Shown in pieces: positions 25,481-32,766 of a DNA stretch of 64,000 nt. The notes beneath the pieces are model-generated. The model saw nothing but the letters and a program-made list of their open reading frames with translations, ran no database searches and was not told the DNA's origin. The translations under genes were made by a program, and so were the position numbers. Positions within the stretch are counted from its first letter, which is position 1; each line of letters begins with the position of its first letter. Source of the DNA: an uncultured Gemmiger sp. (lineage in GTDB: Bacteria > Bacillota > Clostridia > Oscillospirales > Ruminococcaceae); assembly GCA_944388215.1 (NCBI GenBank), contig CALXHT010000007.1:1-64000 (forward strand). Direction: 5' to 3'.

Positions 25481-26353
25481 TTGAGCATTCAGACAGAAAT
25501 CACCCGCATCCAGTCTGCCCGCAACACGCTGCGCACCAAGGCGGTGGAACTGAAGATCTCGGCGGGCACCGAGCGGCTGGACGAGCTGGCCGCCGACTTT
25601 GACGGCATCCTCAACCAGGGTTCGGTGTCGGCCCAGGTGAAGGAGGGGGAGACCTACACCATCCCCAAGGGCTACCACGACGGCACCGGCACGGTGTCCG
25701 GCGTGGCGGGCGGCGGCAGCTATTCGCTCCAGAGCAAGACTGTCACCCCCACCAAGAAGCCCCAGCAGATCACCCCCGACGAGGGCTACTACGGCCTGTC
25801 CGACCTGACGGTGCAGGCCATCCCCGAGGCCTACCAGGACGTGACGGCCGTCACCGCCGCCGAGGCCGATGTGCTGGCCGCCAAGGTCTTTGTGGACAGC
25901 TCCGGCACCGTGCGCACCGGCACCATGGCCAACAACGGCGCCCTGACCCGGACGCTGGACACCGCCACCCCCTCCTGCACGATCCCGGAGGGCTACCACA
26001 GCGGCAGCGGCAAGGTGTCCATCACGCCGGAGAGCAAGACCGTCACCCCCACCAAGTCCCGGCAGACCGTCCAGCCCGCCAGCGGCAAGGTGCTCTCCGC
26101 CGTCACGGTGGAGCCCATCCCCGAAAACTACATCACCACCGCCGACGCCACCGCCACGGCGGCCCATCTGCTGTCCGGCAAGACCGCCTACGCAGGCGGC
26201 AGCAAGATCACCGGCACCATGGCAGACAACGGTTCGATGACCGCCACCCTGGACGGCCTGACCGTCACCAGCAAGGTGATCCCGGCGGGCTACACCTCCG
26301 GCGGCACGGTGGCGCTGGACGGCACCATCGAAGAAGCCCTGGCCGCCATTTAA
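25481..26353 (+). CDS. Tail fibre / receptor-binding protein with repeats
   Basis: 290 residues from TTG 25481 behind AAGGAGG. A helical head (IQTEITRIQSARNTLRTKA) is followed by beta repeats: YTIPKGYHDGTGTV, CTIPEGYHSGSGKV and KVIPAGYTSGGTV, alternating with KTVTPTK...TV...IPE units. Such IPxGYHxGxG repeats are common in fibres of gut Firmicutes phages. The protein probably recognises a surface glycan. Its head is shared with the next gene. Confidence 0.72.
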   Translation: MSIQTEITRIQSARNTLRTKAVELKISAGTERLDELAADFDGILNQGSVSAQVKEGETYTIPKGYHDGTGTVSGVAGGGSYSLQSKTVTPTKKPQQITPDEGYYGLSDLTVQAIPEAYQDVTAVTAAEADVLAAKVFVDSSGTVRTGTMANNGALTRTLDTATPSCTIPEGYHSGSGKVSITPESKTVTPTKSRQTVQPASGKVLSAVTVEPIPENYITTADATATAAHLLSGKTAYAGGSKITGTMADNGSMTATLDGLTVTSKVIPAGYTSGGTVALDGTIEEALAAI

Positions 26354-26365
26354 GGGGGCGTGGCC

Positions 26366-26788
26366 ATGAGTGTACAGACTGAGATCAGCCGCCTGCAGGC
26401 GGCCAAGTCGGCGCTGCGGTCCGCCATCCAGGCCAAGGGGGTGACGGTGCCCGCCTCCGGCACGCTGGACGGCTACGCCGCCCTGGTGGACCAGATCAGC
26501 CAGGGCACCCCGGTGGAGACCTGCACCCTGAACATCTCCAACCAGGGCACCGGCATGCCCTCCGTCCAGGCCTTCCTCCACCTGGTGGACGCCGAGGGCA
26601 ACTTCATGAACGGCACCAGCCTGCTGGCCAGCCGGCAGGCCACCTACACGATGCAGAAAAAGAGCTTCCTGTACGTGGACACGGCGGGCCGGGGCCAGTG
26701 CACGGTGGCCTCCGGCGAGGTGACCACCATCCTGGAGGACGCCATCTTCATGATCGGCGGGGATGCCGAGATCGTCATCACGAAATGA
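26366..26788 (+). CDS. Second fibre protein sharing the helical head
   Basis: 140 residues. The head MSVQTEISRLQAAKSALRSA is a paralogue of the head of the preceding fibre (both have QTEI(T/S)R(I/L)Q), but the body is a different small beta domain ending in EIVITK. The ATG at 26366 has AAGGGGG seven bases ahead; GTG at 26360 is too close to it. A tandem pair of receptor-binding proteins with one shared head and different tips is the simplest reading. Confidence 0.65.
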   Translation: MSVQTEISRLQAAKSALRSAIQAKGVTVPASGTLDGYAALVDQISQGTPVETCTLNISNQGTGMPSVQAFLHLVDAEGNFMNGTSLLASRQATYTMQKKSFLYVDTAGRGQCTVASGEVTTILEDAIFMIGGDAEIVITK

Positions 26789-26797
26789 GGTGTGCTT

Positions 26798-27688
26798 TTG
26801 ATCTGCAACGGAATTGATGTGAGCAAATGGCAGGGCGCGGTGGACTGGGCGGCGGTGAAAAACGCCGGCATCCGCCACGCCATGCTGCGGGCGGGCTACG
26901 GCACCGCCGGCACCGACCCCCGGTTCAAACGCAACGTGGCGGGGTGCCAGCTCCACGGCATCCACTGGGGGGCCTACTGGTACAGCTACGCCACCACCCC
27001 CGCCGCCGCCCGGCAGGAGGCCGCCCGCTGCCTGCAGCTGCTGGCGGGGCTGACCCCCGAACTGCCGGTGGCCTACGATATCGAGTACGAGCCGGGCATC
27101 CTGGCCCTGGACAACGCCGGCCGCACGGCGCTGGTCAAAGCCTTTCTCGGGGCGGTGGAGGAGGCCGGGTACTACGGCATCCTCTACGCCAGCACCGACT
27201 TTATCCGCAACCGGCTGAACTGGCGGGAACTGGCCTGCTACGATGTGTGGGCCGCCCAGTACGGCAGCAGCTGCACTTGCCCGCTGCCCTACGGCATCTG
27301 GCAGTACAGCAGCCGGAACGCCCTGGGGGTGCCGGGCTTCGGCAGTTCGCTGGACTGCAACCGCTTCTACAAGGACTACCCCGCCCTCATCCGGGCGGCG
27401 GGAAAAAACGGCTTCACGGCGCAGAGCACCCCCGCCCCCGAGACCCGCGCCCAGCGCCTCACCGTGGGGCCGGTGTCCTCGGGGGACGCCTGGACGCTGC
27501 TGGGCGCCTGCCGGGACCTGGGCCTCACCGAAGCCGGGCTCTACCGCAGCGCCTGGGCGGATGAAACCCACACCACCCAGACGCTGACCATCGGGCCGGT
27601 GTCGTCGGGGGATGCCTGGGCGCTGATGCGCACCTGCCAGGGCCTGGGCCTCACCGAGGCCGGGCTCTGCCGCAGCGAATACGTCTGA
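26798..27688 (+). CDS. GH25 endolysin with two C-terminal repeats
   Basis: About 296 residues. Residues 1-200 are a glycoside hydrolase family 25 muramidase, which cuts the MurNAc-GlcNAc bond: GIDVSKWQGAVDW at the start, then AYDIEYEPG (catalytic acidic residues) and GIWQYSS near the end. The C-terminal part holds two 33-residue copies of a unit (QRLTVGPVSSGDAWTLLGAC and QTLTIGPVSSGDAWALMRTC, each ending LGLTEAGLxRS), probably a wall-binding domain. TTG 26798 is taken as the start (GAGG eight bases ahead); GTG 26792 is too near the site. No signal peptide, so release depends on the holin. Confidence 0.85.
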   Translation: MICNGIDVSKWQGAVDWAAVKNAGIRHAMLRAGYGTAGTDPRFKRNVAGCQLHGIHWGAYWYSYATTPAAARQEAARCLQLLAGLTPELPVAYDIEYEPGILALDNAGRTALVKAFLGAVEEAGYYGILYASTDFIRNRLNWRELACYDVWAAQYGSSCTCPLPYGIWQYSSRNALGVPGFGSSLDCNRFYKDYPALIRAAGKNGFTAQSTPAPETRAQRLTVGPVSSGDAWTLLGACRDLGLTEAGLYRSAWADETHTTQTLTIGPVSSGDAWALMRTCQGLGLTEAGLCRSEYV

Positions 27689-27702
27689 CGGGAGGTGATG
27701 AT

Positions 27703-28146
27703 GTGCAGGACAACAATCTCTTTTTCTGGCTCAAGGCGGCCGCCACGGCGGCGGCCGGGGCGTTCGGCGCGGCCTTCGGCTGGCTGGGCTGGCTGGTGGC
27801 GGCCTGGGTGGTCTGCATGGCGCTGGACTGGCTCAGCGGCAGCGCGGCGGCTGCGGCCAAAGGCAACTGGTCCAGCGCCGCGGCCCGGGCGGGCATCTGG
27901 CACAAGAGCGGCATGATCCTGGTGGTGCTGGTGGCCGCCGTGACGGACTGCGTGCTGGGCGTGACGGTGGAGCATCTGCCCATGCTGGGGCTGGACTACA
28001 CCGTGCTGGTGCTGCCCGTGACGCTGGTGTGGTATATCTTCACCGAGCTGGGCTCCATCGCCGAGAACGCCACCGCCATGGGCGCCCCGGTGCCCTCCTG
28101 GCTCACCAGGCTGCTGGCGGCGGGGCGGCAGTCCGCCGACCAATAA
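27703..28146 (+). CDS. Phage holin
   Basis: 147 residues from GTG 27703 behind GGGAGGTGATG. Three to four membrane segments; the pattern (an N-terminal LFFWLKAAATAAAGAF, then a central ALDWLSG and a basic KSGMILVVLVAAVTD) is that of the phage holin/TcdE-like family found in Clostridia. With the endolysin it would open the envelope. It is the last gene of the structural cassette. Confidence 0.8.
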   Translation: MQDNNLFFWLKAAATAAAGAFGAAFGWLGWLVAAWVVCMALDWLSGSAAAAAKGNWSSAAARAGIWHKSGMILVVLVAAVTDCVLGVTVEHLPMLGLDYTVLVLPVTLVWYIFTELGSIAENATAMGAPVPSWLTRLLAAGRQSADQ

Positions 28147-28223
28147 GCTGTACAGTACCCCTGTGCTTTGTACAAAAAAGCAAACGGTTCCCAAATAAAT
28201 GAACGGAAGAAGGCTTTCTTTGC

Positions 28224-28252
28224 TGGACAAGCCGCCCAACCCTTGGTATACT
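28224..28252 (+). promoter_or_regulatory. Promoter of the BTAD regulator gene
   Basis: TGGACA (28224-28229), 17 bases and TATACT (28247-28252), about 83 bases before the start codon. The regulator is therefore probably transcribed on its own. Confidence 0.75.
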
Positions 28253-28334
28253 TTACCCATACAGAAAACCACACAAAAAAAGGATGAGCGGTCGGGGGTC
28301 CCTCCAGCCGCGCGGGAAGGTGTGAACGGGATAG

Positions 28335-29552
28335 ATGGCAAAAGTGGAGATCCGGATGTTGGGTGGCTTTGAGATCCGCGTGGACGGGCAGCCGGTGCTG
28401 GCGGCGCTGGCCCAGTCCCGCAAGGCGACGGCGCTGGTGCAGTACCTGGTGCTGCAGCGGGGGGAGCGGGTCTCCCACGCCACGCTGACCAACGCCCTGT
28501 GGGGCGGCGAGCGCAGCACCAACCCCGACATGGCGCTGCGGGCCATCCTGCACCGGTTCCGCACGATGATTCTCCAGGAGCACCTGACGGTGCTGGAGGA
28601 CTGCATCCTCACCAGCCGGGGCTGCTACCAGTGGAACCCCGATCTGCCCTGTGAGGTGGATGTCTTCACCATGGAGGACCTGGTGATGCAGGCGGGGCTG
28701 GAGAAGGACCCCGACAAGCGGCTGGCGCTGGAGGAGCAGATCGTACAGATCTACCGGGGGCGGCTGCTGCCGCTGTCGGCGGACGAGCCCTGGGTGGAGA
28801 GCAGCGCCGTGCGGCTGCATGTGCTGTACCGGGCGGCGATGATCCACGTGCTGGAGACCTACAAGAAAAACGGCGAGAACGAGAAGCTGGTGGAACTCTG
28901 CCGCGGCGCCATCGAGAAAAACCCCAGAGCGGAGCGGCTCTATCTGGAGCTGGTCATGGCGCTGGAGACGCTGGGCCGCCCGGAGGAAGCCCGCCAGGCC
29001 CTGCAGCAGGGGCTGACGGTGGGCTGCCTGCACCACGCGGCGGAGCCTGGCCGGGTGGGTGCCATGTGGCGGCAGGCCCGGCAGGCCGACCGCAACATGG
29101 AAAACGACATGAACCGGCTGATGGCCGCCCTGCCGCCCCAGAACGCGGGCGGGGCGATGATCTGCTCCTTCGAGACCTTCGGCCAGATCTACCGCATGCA
29201 GCGGGGCATCCAGGCCCAGTACCACGTGCCGGTCTTTCTGCTGCTGGTGACGATGGTGCCGGTGCAGGCCCGGGACGACGCCGAGACCGAACGGATGATG
29301 CAGGTGCTGCAGGAACTGCTGCGCAGCTGTCTGCGCAGCTGCGATGTGGCGGCCCGCTACAGCGACACCCAGTATGCGGTGCTGGTCTGCGGCGCGTCGG
29401 GGCAGAACGCCGCCCTGCTGGAACGCATCAAGCAGGCCTTCTACGGCACGCCCAGCCACCAGCGGTATCTGCTCAACTACAACGCCTACTCCCCCAAACC
29501 GGGGCAGGAACCGCCGCGCCGCCGGCGCAGCCATCCCCGCAAAAAAGCTTGA
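28335..29552 (+). CDS. BTAD/SARP-type regulator with degenerate GGDEF-like tail
   Basis: 405 residues, soluble. Residues about 1-95 are an OmpR-type winged helix (MLGGFEIRVDGQPVLAAL; TNALWGGERS); about 100-245 a bacterial transcriptional activator (BTAD) repeat domain (YRGRLLPLSADEPWVESSAV; AERLYLELVMALETLG). The last 130 residues (ICSFETFGQIYRM to LERIKQAFYG) have the outline of a GGDEF domain: CDVAARYSDTQYAVLVCG aligns with the usual RxDxxaRyGGDEFavll, with SDTQY in place of GGDEF, so it should not make cyclic di-GMP. It ends in a strongly basic tail. It has its own promoter and lies directly after the phage-like cassette. Confidence 0.82.
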   Translation: MAKVEIRMLGGFEIRVDGQPVLAALAQSRKATALVQYLVLQRGERVSHATLTNALWGGERSTNPDMALRAILHRFRTMILQEHLTVLEDCILTSRGCYQWNPDLPCEVDVFTMEDLVMQAGLEKDPDKRLALEEQIVQIYRGRLLPLSADEPWVESSAVRLHVLYRAAMIHVLETYKKNGENEKLVELCRGAIEKNPRAERLYLELVMALETLGRPEEARQALQQGLTVGCLHHAAEPGRVGAMWRQARQADRNMENDMNRLMAALPPQNAGGAMICSFETFGQIYRMQRGIQAQYHVPVFLLLVTMVPVQARDDAETERMMQVLQELLRSCLRSCDVAARYSDTQYAVLVCGASGQNAALLERIKQAFYGTPSHQRYLLNYNAYSPKPGQEPPRRRRSHPRKKA

Positions 29553-29556
29553 ACAA

Positions 29557-29592
29557 AACAGCCCCCGCCGGTATTGCCCGGCGGGGGCTGTT
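29557..29592. terminator. Bidirectional terminator between the regulator and pgm
   Basis: A 15-bp stem (29557-29571 with 29578-29592) between convergent genes. On the minus strand it is followed by TTTTGTT. Confidence 0.82.
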
Positions 29593-29609
29593 CACGTTTG
29601 ATGGGAAGT

Positions 29610-31283
29610 TTAATGCATCCAGGCGGCGGCAGCCTGGGCCAGTTTTTCGTTGATGGCGTCGGCGGCCTCGGCGCTCTCCGCCACGGCGGAAAGGTAGACC
29701 TTCACCTTGGGCTCGGTGCCGGAGGGGCGCACCATCACCTTGGCGCCGTTTGCCAGCCGGTACTCCAGCACATCGGCCTTGGGCAGCCCGGTGCCGTCGG
29801 CGGTGTAGTCGGTGACGCCGGCAACGGCATAGCCCGCGATGTCGGCGGGGGCTTGGGCCCGCAGCCGGGCCATGATGCCCTGCATGGTGTGCATGCCGGT
29901 CTCCCCCTCAAAGGTGAAGCTGTGCAGGGCGTTGCGGTACCAGCCGAACTCGGCGTAGAGGGCGTTCACGGCGTCCAGCAGGCTCATGCCCTGGGCGGCA
30001 TAGTACGCCGCCGCCTCGCAGGCCAGCATGACGGCGTTGACGCCGTCCTTGTCCCGCACGTGACCGCCCGACAGATAGCCGTAGCTCTCCTCGAAGCCGA
30101 AGATGTACCGCTCCACGTGGCCTTCCGCCTCCAGCAGGCCGATCTGCTCGCCGATGAACTTGAAGCCGGTCAGGGTGCGGCGCAGCTCCACGCCGTACTT
30201 GGCGGCGATGGGGGTGGCCATGTCGGTGGAGACAATGGTGGTCACCGCCACGGGGGCCTTGGGCATGGTGCCGTTGGACTGCCGGGTGCGGCAGATGTAG
30301 TCAAAGAGCAGCACGCCCATCTCATTGCCGGTGATCAGCCGGTAGCCGCCCTGGCCGTCCGGCACGGCGGCGCCCATGCGGTCGCAGTCGGGGTCGGTGC
30401 CGATCATCAGGTCGGGGTGCACCGTGTCGCAGAGCTTCAGGCCGGTCTCCATGGCCTGGCGGATCTCGGGGTTGGGGTAGGGGCAGGTGGGGAAGTCCCC
30501 GTCGGGCTTCTCCTGCTGGGGCACCACCGTCACGTTGGTCACACTCATGCGGCCCAGCAGCAGCTTCACCGGCTCCAGACCGGTGCCGTTGAGGGGCGTG
30601 TAGACCAGTTTGAGGTGGGACACATCGTTGCCGGGGCGCAGCGCCAGCACGGCGTCCACGAAGTCGGACAGGCACTGGTCGCCGATGGTCACGATGCGCC
30701 CGTCGGCCACCGCCTCGTCGTAGTCGGCCAGTTTGGGGCTGTCGAAGTAGTCGTGTTTGCCGATGGCCGTAAGCACCTGGTCGGCCATCTCCAGGGTGAT
30801 CTGGCAACCGTCGGCGCCGTAGACCTTGTAGCCGTTGTACTGGGCGGGGTTGTGGCTGGCCGTGACGCAGATGCCCGCGCCGCAGCCCAGATACCGCACC
30901 GCCCAGGAGAGGGCCGGGGTGGGCTCCAGCCGGGGATAGACGTAGGCGGTGATGCCGTTGGCGGCCAGCACCCGGGCGGCCTCCCGGCAGAACAGTTCGC
31001 CCTTGTGACGGCTGTCGTGGGCCAGGGCCACCTTCTTGGGCAGGCCCGAAGCGTTCAGCGTGTCGGCCAGGCCCTGGGTGGCCCGGCGGATGGTGTAGAT
31101 GTTCATCCGGTTGGTGCCGGCGCCGATGACGCCCCGCAGGCCGCCGGTGCCGAAGGCCAGGTCCCGGTAGAATCGGTCGTTGATGGCCTCGGCGTCGCCG
31201 GCGACGCGCTCCAGCTCGGCGATCAGGTCGGGGTCCTCGGTGGCGCGGGCGCGCCAGAGGTCGTAGAGGTTTGCAGGTTGCAT
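29610..31283 (-). CDS. pgm: Phosphoglucomutase / phospho-sugar mutase
   Basis: 557 residues. Interconverts glucose 1- and 6-phosphate (possibly also mannose phosphates), linking glycolysis with UDP-glucose synthesis for the Ugd enzyme at 7.2 kb. Alpha-D-phosphohexomutase features: the phosphoserine Ser143 in TASHNPAQYNGYKVY, the Mg loop GTDPDCDRMG, the sugar-binding FGFEESYGY and the phosphate-binding RPSGTEPKVKVY near the C-terminus. The length fits the large PgmB/YbbT-type enzymes of Firmicutes. AAAGGAG precedes the ATG on the minus strand. Monocistronic. Confidence 0.94.
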   Translation of the reverse strand: MQPANLYDLWRARATEDPDLIAELERVAGDAEAINDRFYRDLAFGTGGLRGVIGAGTNRMNIYTIRRATQGLADTLNASGLPKKVALAHDSRHKGELFCREAARVLAANGITAYVYPRLEPTPALSWAVRYLGCGAGICVTASHNPAQYNGYKVYGADGCQITLEMADQVLTAIGKHDYFDSPKLADYDEAVADGRIVTIGDQCLSDFVDAVLALRPGNDVSHLKLVYTPLNGTGLEPVKLLLGRMSVTNVTVVPQQEKPDGDFPTCPYPNPEIRQAMETGLKLCDTVHPDLMIGTDPDCDRMGAAVPDGQGGYRLITGNEMGVLLFDYICRTRQSNGTMPKAPVAVTTIVSTDMATPIAAKYGVELRRTLTGFKFIGEQIGLLEAEGHVERYIFGFEESYGYLSGGHVRDKDGVNAVMLACEAAAYYAAQGMSLLDAVNALYAEFGWYRNALHSFTFEGETGMHTMQGIMARLRAQAPADIAGYAVAGVTDYTADGTGLPKADVLEYRLANGAKVMVRPSGTEPKVKVYLSAVAESAEAADAINEKLAQAAAAWMH

Positions 31284-31431
31284 GGGGGATAAACTCCTTT
31301 CCTTTATATAAGGGCCGCGGACCGGCAGCGGTCCGGGCGGGAAGATCTGCTATTACGGTACCACAGGCAGGGGCAAAAAGCAAGCCGGGGCGGCGGGTGT
31401 AAAAAAGTTGCAGTTTTTTTGAAAAAACCGC

Positions 31432-31460
31432 TTGACATTTGCGGGGGTGGGTGGTATTAT
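31432..31460 (+). promoter_or_regulatory. Promoter of tRNA-Arg
   Basis: TTGACA (31432-31437), 17 bases and TATTAT (31455-31460), 13 bases before the tRNA. Confidence 0.82.
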
Positions 31461-31473
31461 ACTAACTGCACTT

Positions 31474-31550
31474 GCGCCGGTAGCTCAGCTGGATAGAGTG
31501 TCTGACTACGAATCAGAAGGTCGGGGGTTCGAGTCCCTTCCGGCGCACCA
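31474..31550 (+). tRNA. tRNA-Arg (ACG)
   Basis: 77 bases with encoded CCA. The acceptor GCGCCGG pairs with CCGGCGC, the D loop has AGCTGGATAGA, the anticodon loop is CTACGAA between CTGA and TCAG (anticodon ACG), and the T loop is TTCGAGT. ACG reads CGN codons after A-to-I editing by TadA. It has its own promoter and terminator. Confidence 0.97.
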
Positions 31551-31580
31551 CGGTTTCACGGAAACGTGAAACCGTTTTTT
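31551..31580 (+). terminator. Terminator of tRNA-Arg
   Basis: CGGTTTCACG pairs with CGTGAAACCG across a GAAA loop, followed by six T and ATTGCA. Confidence 0.92.
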
Positions 31581-31612
31581 ATTGCAAAAATCCGGAACGC
31601 CCGGAATCTATG

Positions 31613-31722
31613 CCGGAAGGGACTCGAAAAGCTCGTCCGGCCGTCCTGCGTCCCGGCCGGGCCCGACAGTCCAGCGGACTGTCGGGAAGAGCGCGGGAGA
31701 GGGGCCCCTTCCGGCGCACCAC
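31613..31722 (+). repeat. Nested element with inverted and direct copies of the tRNA-Arg 3' end
   Basis: Bases 31613-31628 (GCCGGAAGGGACTCGA) are the reverse complement of the T-arm/acceptor end of the tRNA just upstream (31528-31543). Bases 31706-31722 (CCCTTCCGGCGCACCAC) are a direct, exact copy of 31535-31551, including CCA. Between them lie hairpins, one perfect (31662-31672 with 31676-31686). The direct copy is followed by a second terminator of the same layout as the true one, ending TTTATTGCA. The whole is a stem-bounded unit of about 110 bp added behind the tRNA gene. Confidence 0.75.
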
Positions 31723-31753
31723 AGCCTTACAGAACATGTAAGGCTGTTTTTTT
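31721..31753 (+). terminator. Second terminator behind the nested element
   Basis: ACAGCCTTAC pairs with GTAAGGCTGT (31721-31730 with 31738-31747), then T-rich sequence. Different in sequence from the first terminator but with the same position relative to the CCA copy. Confidence 0.88.
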
Positions 31754-31825
31754 ATTGCATAAACCCGGCTCGCCGCCTTCCTCCCCGCCGGAACCAAACA
31801 TACGCTTTTGCCCCCACACACAGCA

Positions 31826-31858
31826 AAGCCCCCGCGCAGAATGCGCGGGGGCTTTTTC
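31826..31858. terminator. Bidirectional terminator before the hypothetical gene
   Basis: A perfect 12-bp stem (31826-31837 with 31843-31854), loop AGAAT, with T-rich sequence on the plus side; it lies four bases beyond the stop of the convergent minus-strand gene. Confidence 0.82.
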
Positions 31859-31861
31859 CTA

Positions 31862-32278
31862 TTACCGCCGCCGGCCCGGCAGGCGGGCGCGGCGGCTCTG
31901 CACCACGATGCGCTCCACCTGCACGCCGGCGGCGCTCACCGAGACCTGCACGCAGATCACGGCGCCGGGGGCGTCCCAGTCCAGATAGAGGGGACTGAGA
32001 AGAATCCACAACCGGGGAGACTTCACTTTCTTTTTGCCGCGGACGAACCGCAGCCGGTAGCTCAGCGGCACCAGGCGGGCCGCCAGCCGGGGGACTTTGG
32101 TGAGGGTGCGGCAGACGCCGTACACCAGGGTTTCGGGAAGTAACGGACAGGGGATACGGACCTCGGGGGTCAGGGGCGGTCGGCCCGGACGGTCGTCCCT
32201 GGGTTTGATTTCCGGCCGGGGCCACAGCCCGCAGGCCAGCAAACGGTGGTCGTATTCGGTTGTCATGGAAAAAAGCAT
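31862..32278 (-). CDS. Uncharacterised basic protein with attenuated leader
   Basis: 138 residues starting MLFSMTTEYDHRLLA at 32278, behind a perfect AGGAGGTG. It is basic and ends in an Arg-rich tail (VVQSRRARLPGRRR); the middle is beta-rich (LWILLSPLYLDWDAPGAVIC). There is no signal peptide. I do not recognise the family. It has a strong promoter (TTTACA-17-TATAAT) and a 120-base leader holding an intrinsic terminator directly before the ribosome binding site, so its expression is probably controlled by attenuation. The signal is unknown. Confidence 0.62.
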   Translation of the reverse strand: MLFSMTTEYDHRLLACGLWPRPEIKPRDDRPGRPPLTPEVRIPCPLLPETLVYGVCRTLTKVPRLAARLVPLSYRLRFVRGKKKVKSPRLWILLSPLYLDWDAPGAVICVQVSVSAAGVQVERIVVQSRRARLPGRRR

Positions 32279-32298
32279 GGTGCACCTCCTGGAGCAAC

Positions 32299-32350
32299 AA
32301 AAAAGACGAACGGACACACCTGTCCCGTGGAACAGGTTGCCATTCGTCTT
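32299..32350 (-). terminator. Attenuator in the leader of the 138-residue gene
   Basis: On the minus strand, AAGACGAA (32350-32343) pairs with TTCGTCTT (32310-32303), enclosing a second stem ACCTGT/ACAGGT, and the hairpin ends in TTTTTTGTTG, 15-20 bases before the AGGAGGTG of the gene. Confidence 0.78.
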
Positions 32351-32404
32351 CAGTGTTCTTCGGTTGTACACATGCCGGCCGGAACCGTTTTCCGGCGGAC
32401 TTTT

Positions 32405-32433
32405 ATTATATCACACAGCCGCCCTTTTGTAAA
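32405..32433 (-). promoter_or_regulatory. Promoter of the 138-residue gene
   Basis: On the minus strand TTTACA (32433-32428), 17 bases and TATAAT (32410-32405). Confidence 0.82.
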
Positions 32434-32557
32434 GGCCGGCGCCTCCCCGCGGCCCGTTCCCCCTGCCCGATGGGGAAATATCCAGGAAAATTGCAAATTT
32501 TCACATTTTTTCAGACGAAACAGGGCAGGATTGTCAAAATTAAGCAGGGCCATCCAA

Positions 32558-32586
32558 TTGACAAAAGACGACAGGTTCATTATAAT
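32558..32586 (+). promoter_or_regulatory. Consensus promoter of the opp operon
   Basis: TTGACA (32558-32563), 17 bases and TATAAT (32581-32586), a perfect sigma-A match. It gives a leader of about 170 bases before oppB. Confidence 0.92.
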
Positions 32587-32602
32587 AGTAAAGATTCCGG
32601 GT

Positions 32603-32671
32603 ATGAACGATGGCGTTTGTGCAACCGCAACCGCCACCGCTTTTTTTGTTCTCTGCATTGTCCGCGGATAG
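32603..32671 (+). other. Possible leader peptide in the opp leader
   Basis: A 22-codon frame, MNDGVCATATATAFFVLCIV-Arg-Gly, beginning about 11 bases after the expected transcription start, with six alternating Thr/Ala codons. It overlaps a hairpin (32611-32617 with 32629-32636) followed four bases on by seven T. It could be a leader peptide controlling an attenuator, but no good ribosome binding site is seen. Confidence 0.3.
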
Positions 32672-32766
32672 CGCACAACCGTGTTTGCCATACCGCGTAC
32701 AACGGCGGGGAACCGCCCGGCGGACGCAAAATTGTATTCCAAAACGAAACGGAGTGGCACAACACA

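Noticed and set aside
14641-29600. att direct repeats at the ends of the phage-like cassette
   Set aside because: I compared the sequence around the cls terminator and around the 28.1-29.6 kb gaps and found no matching repeat, tRNA end or integrase gene.
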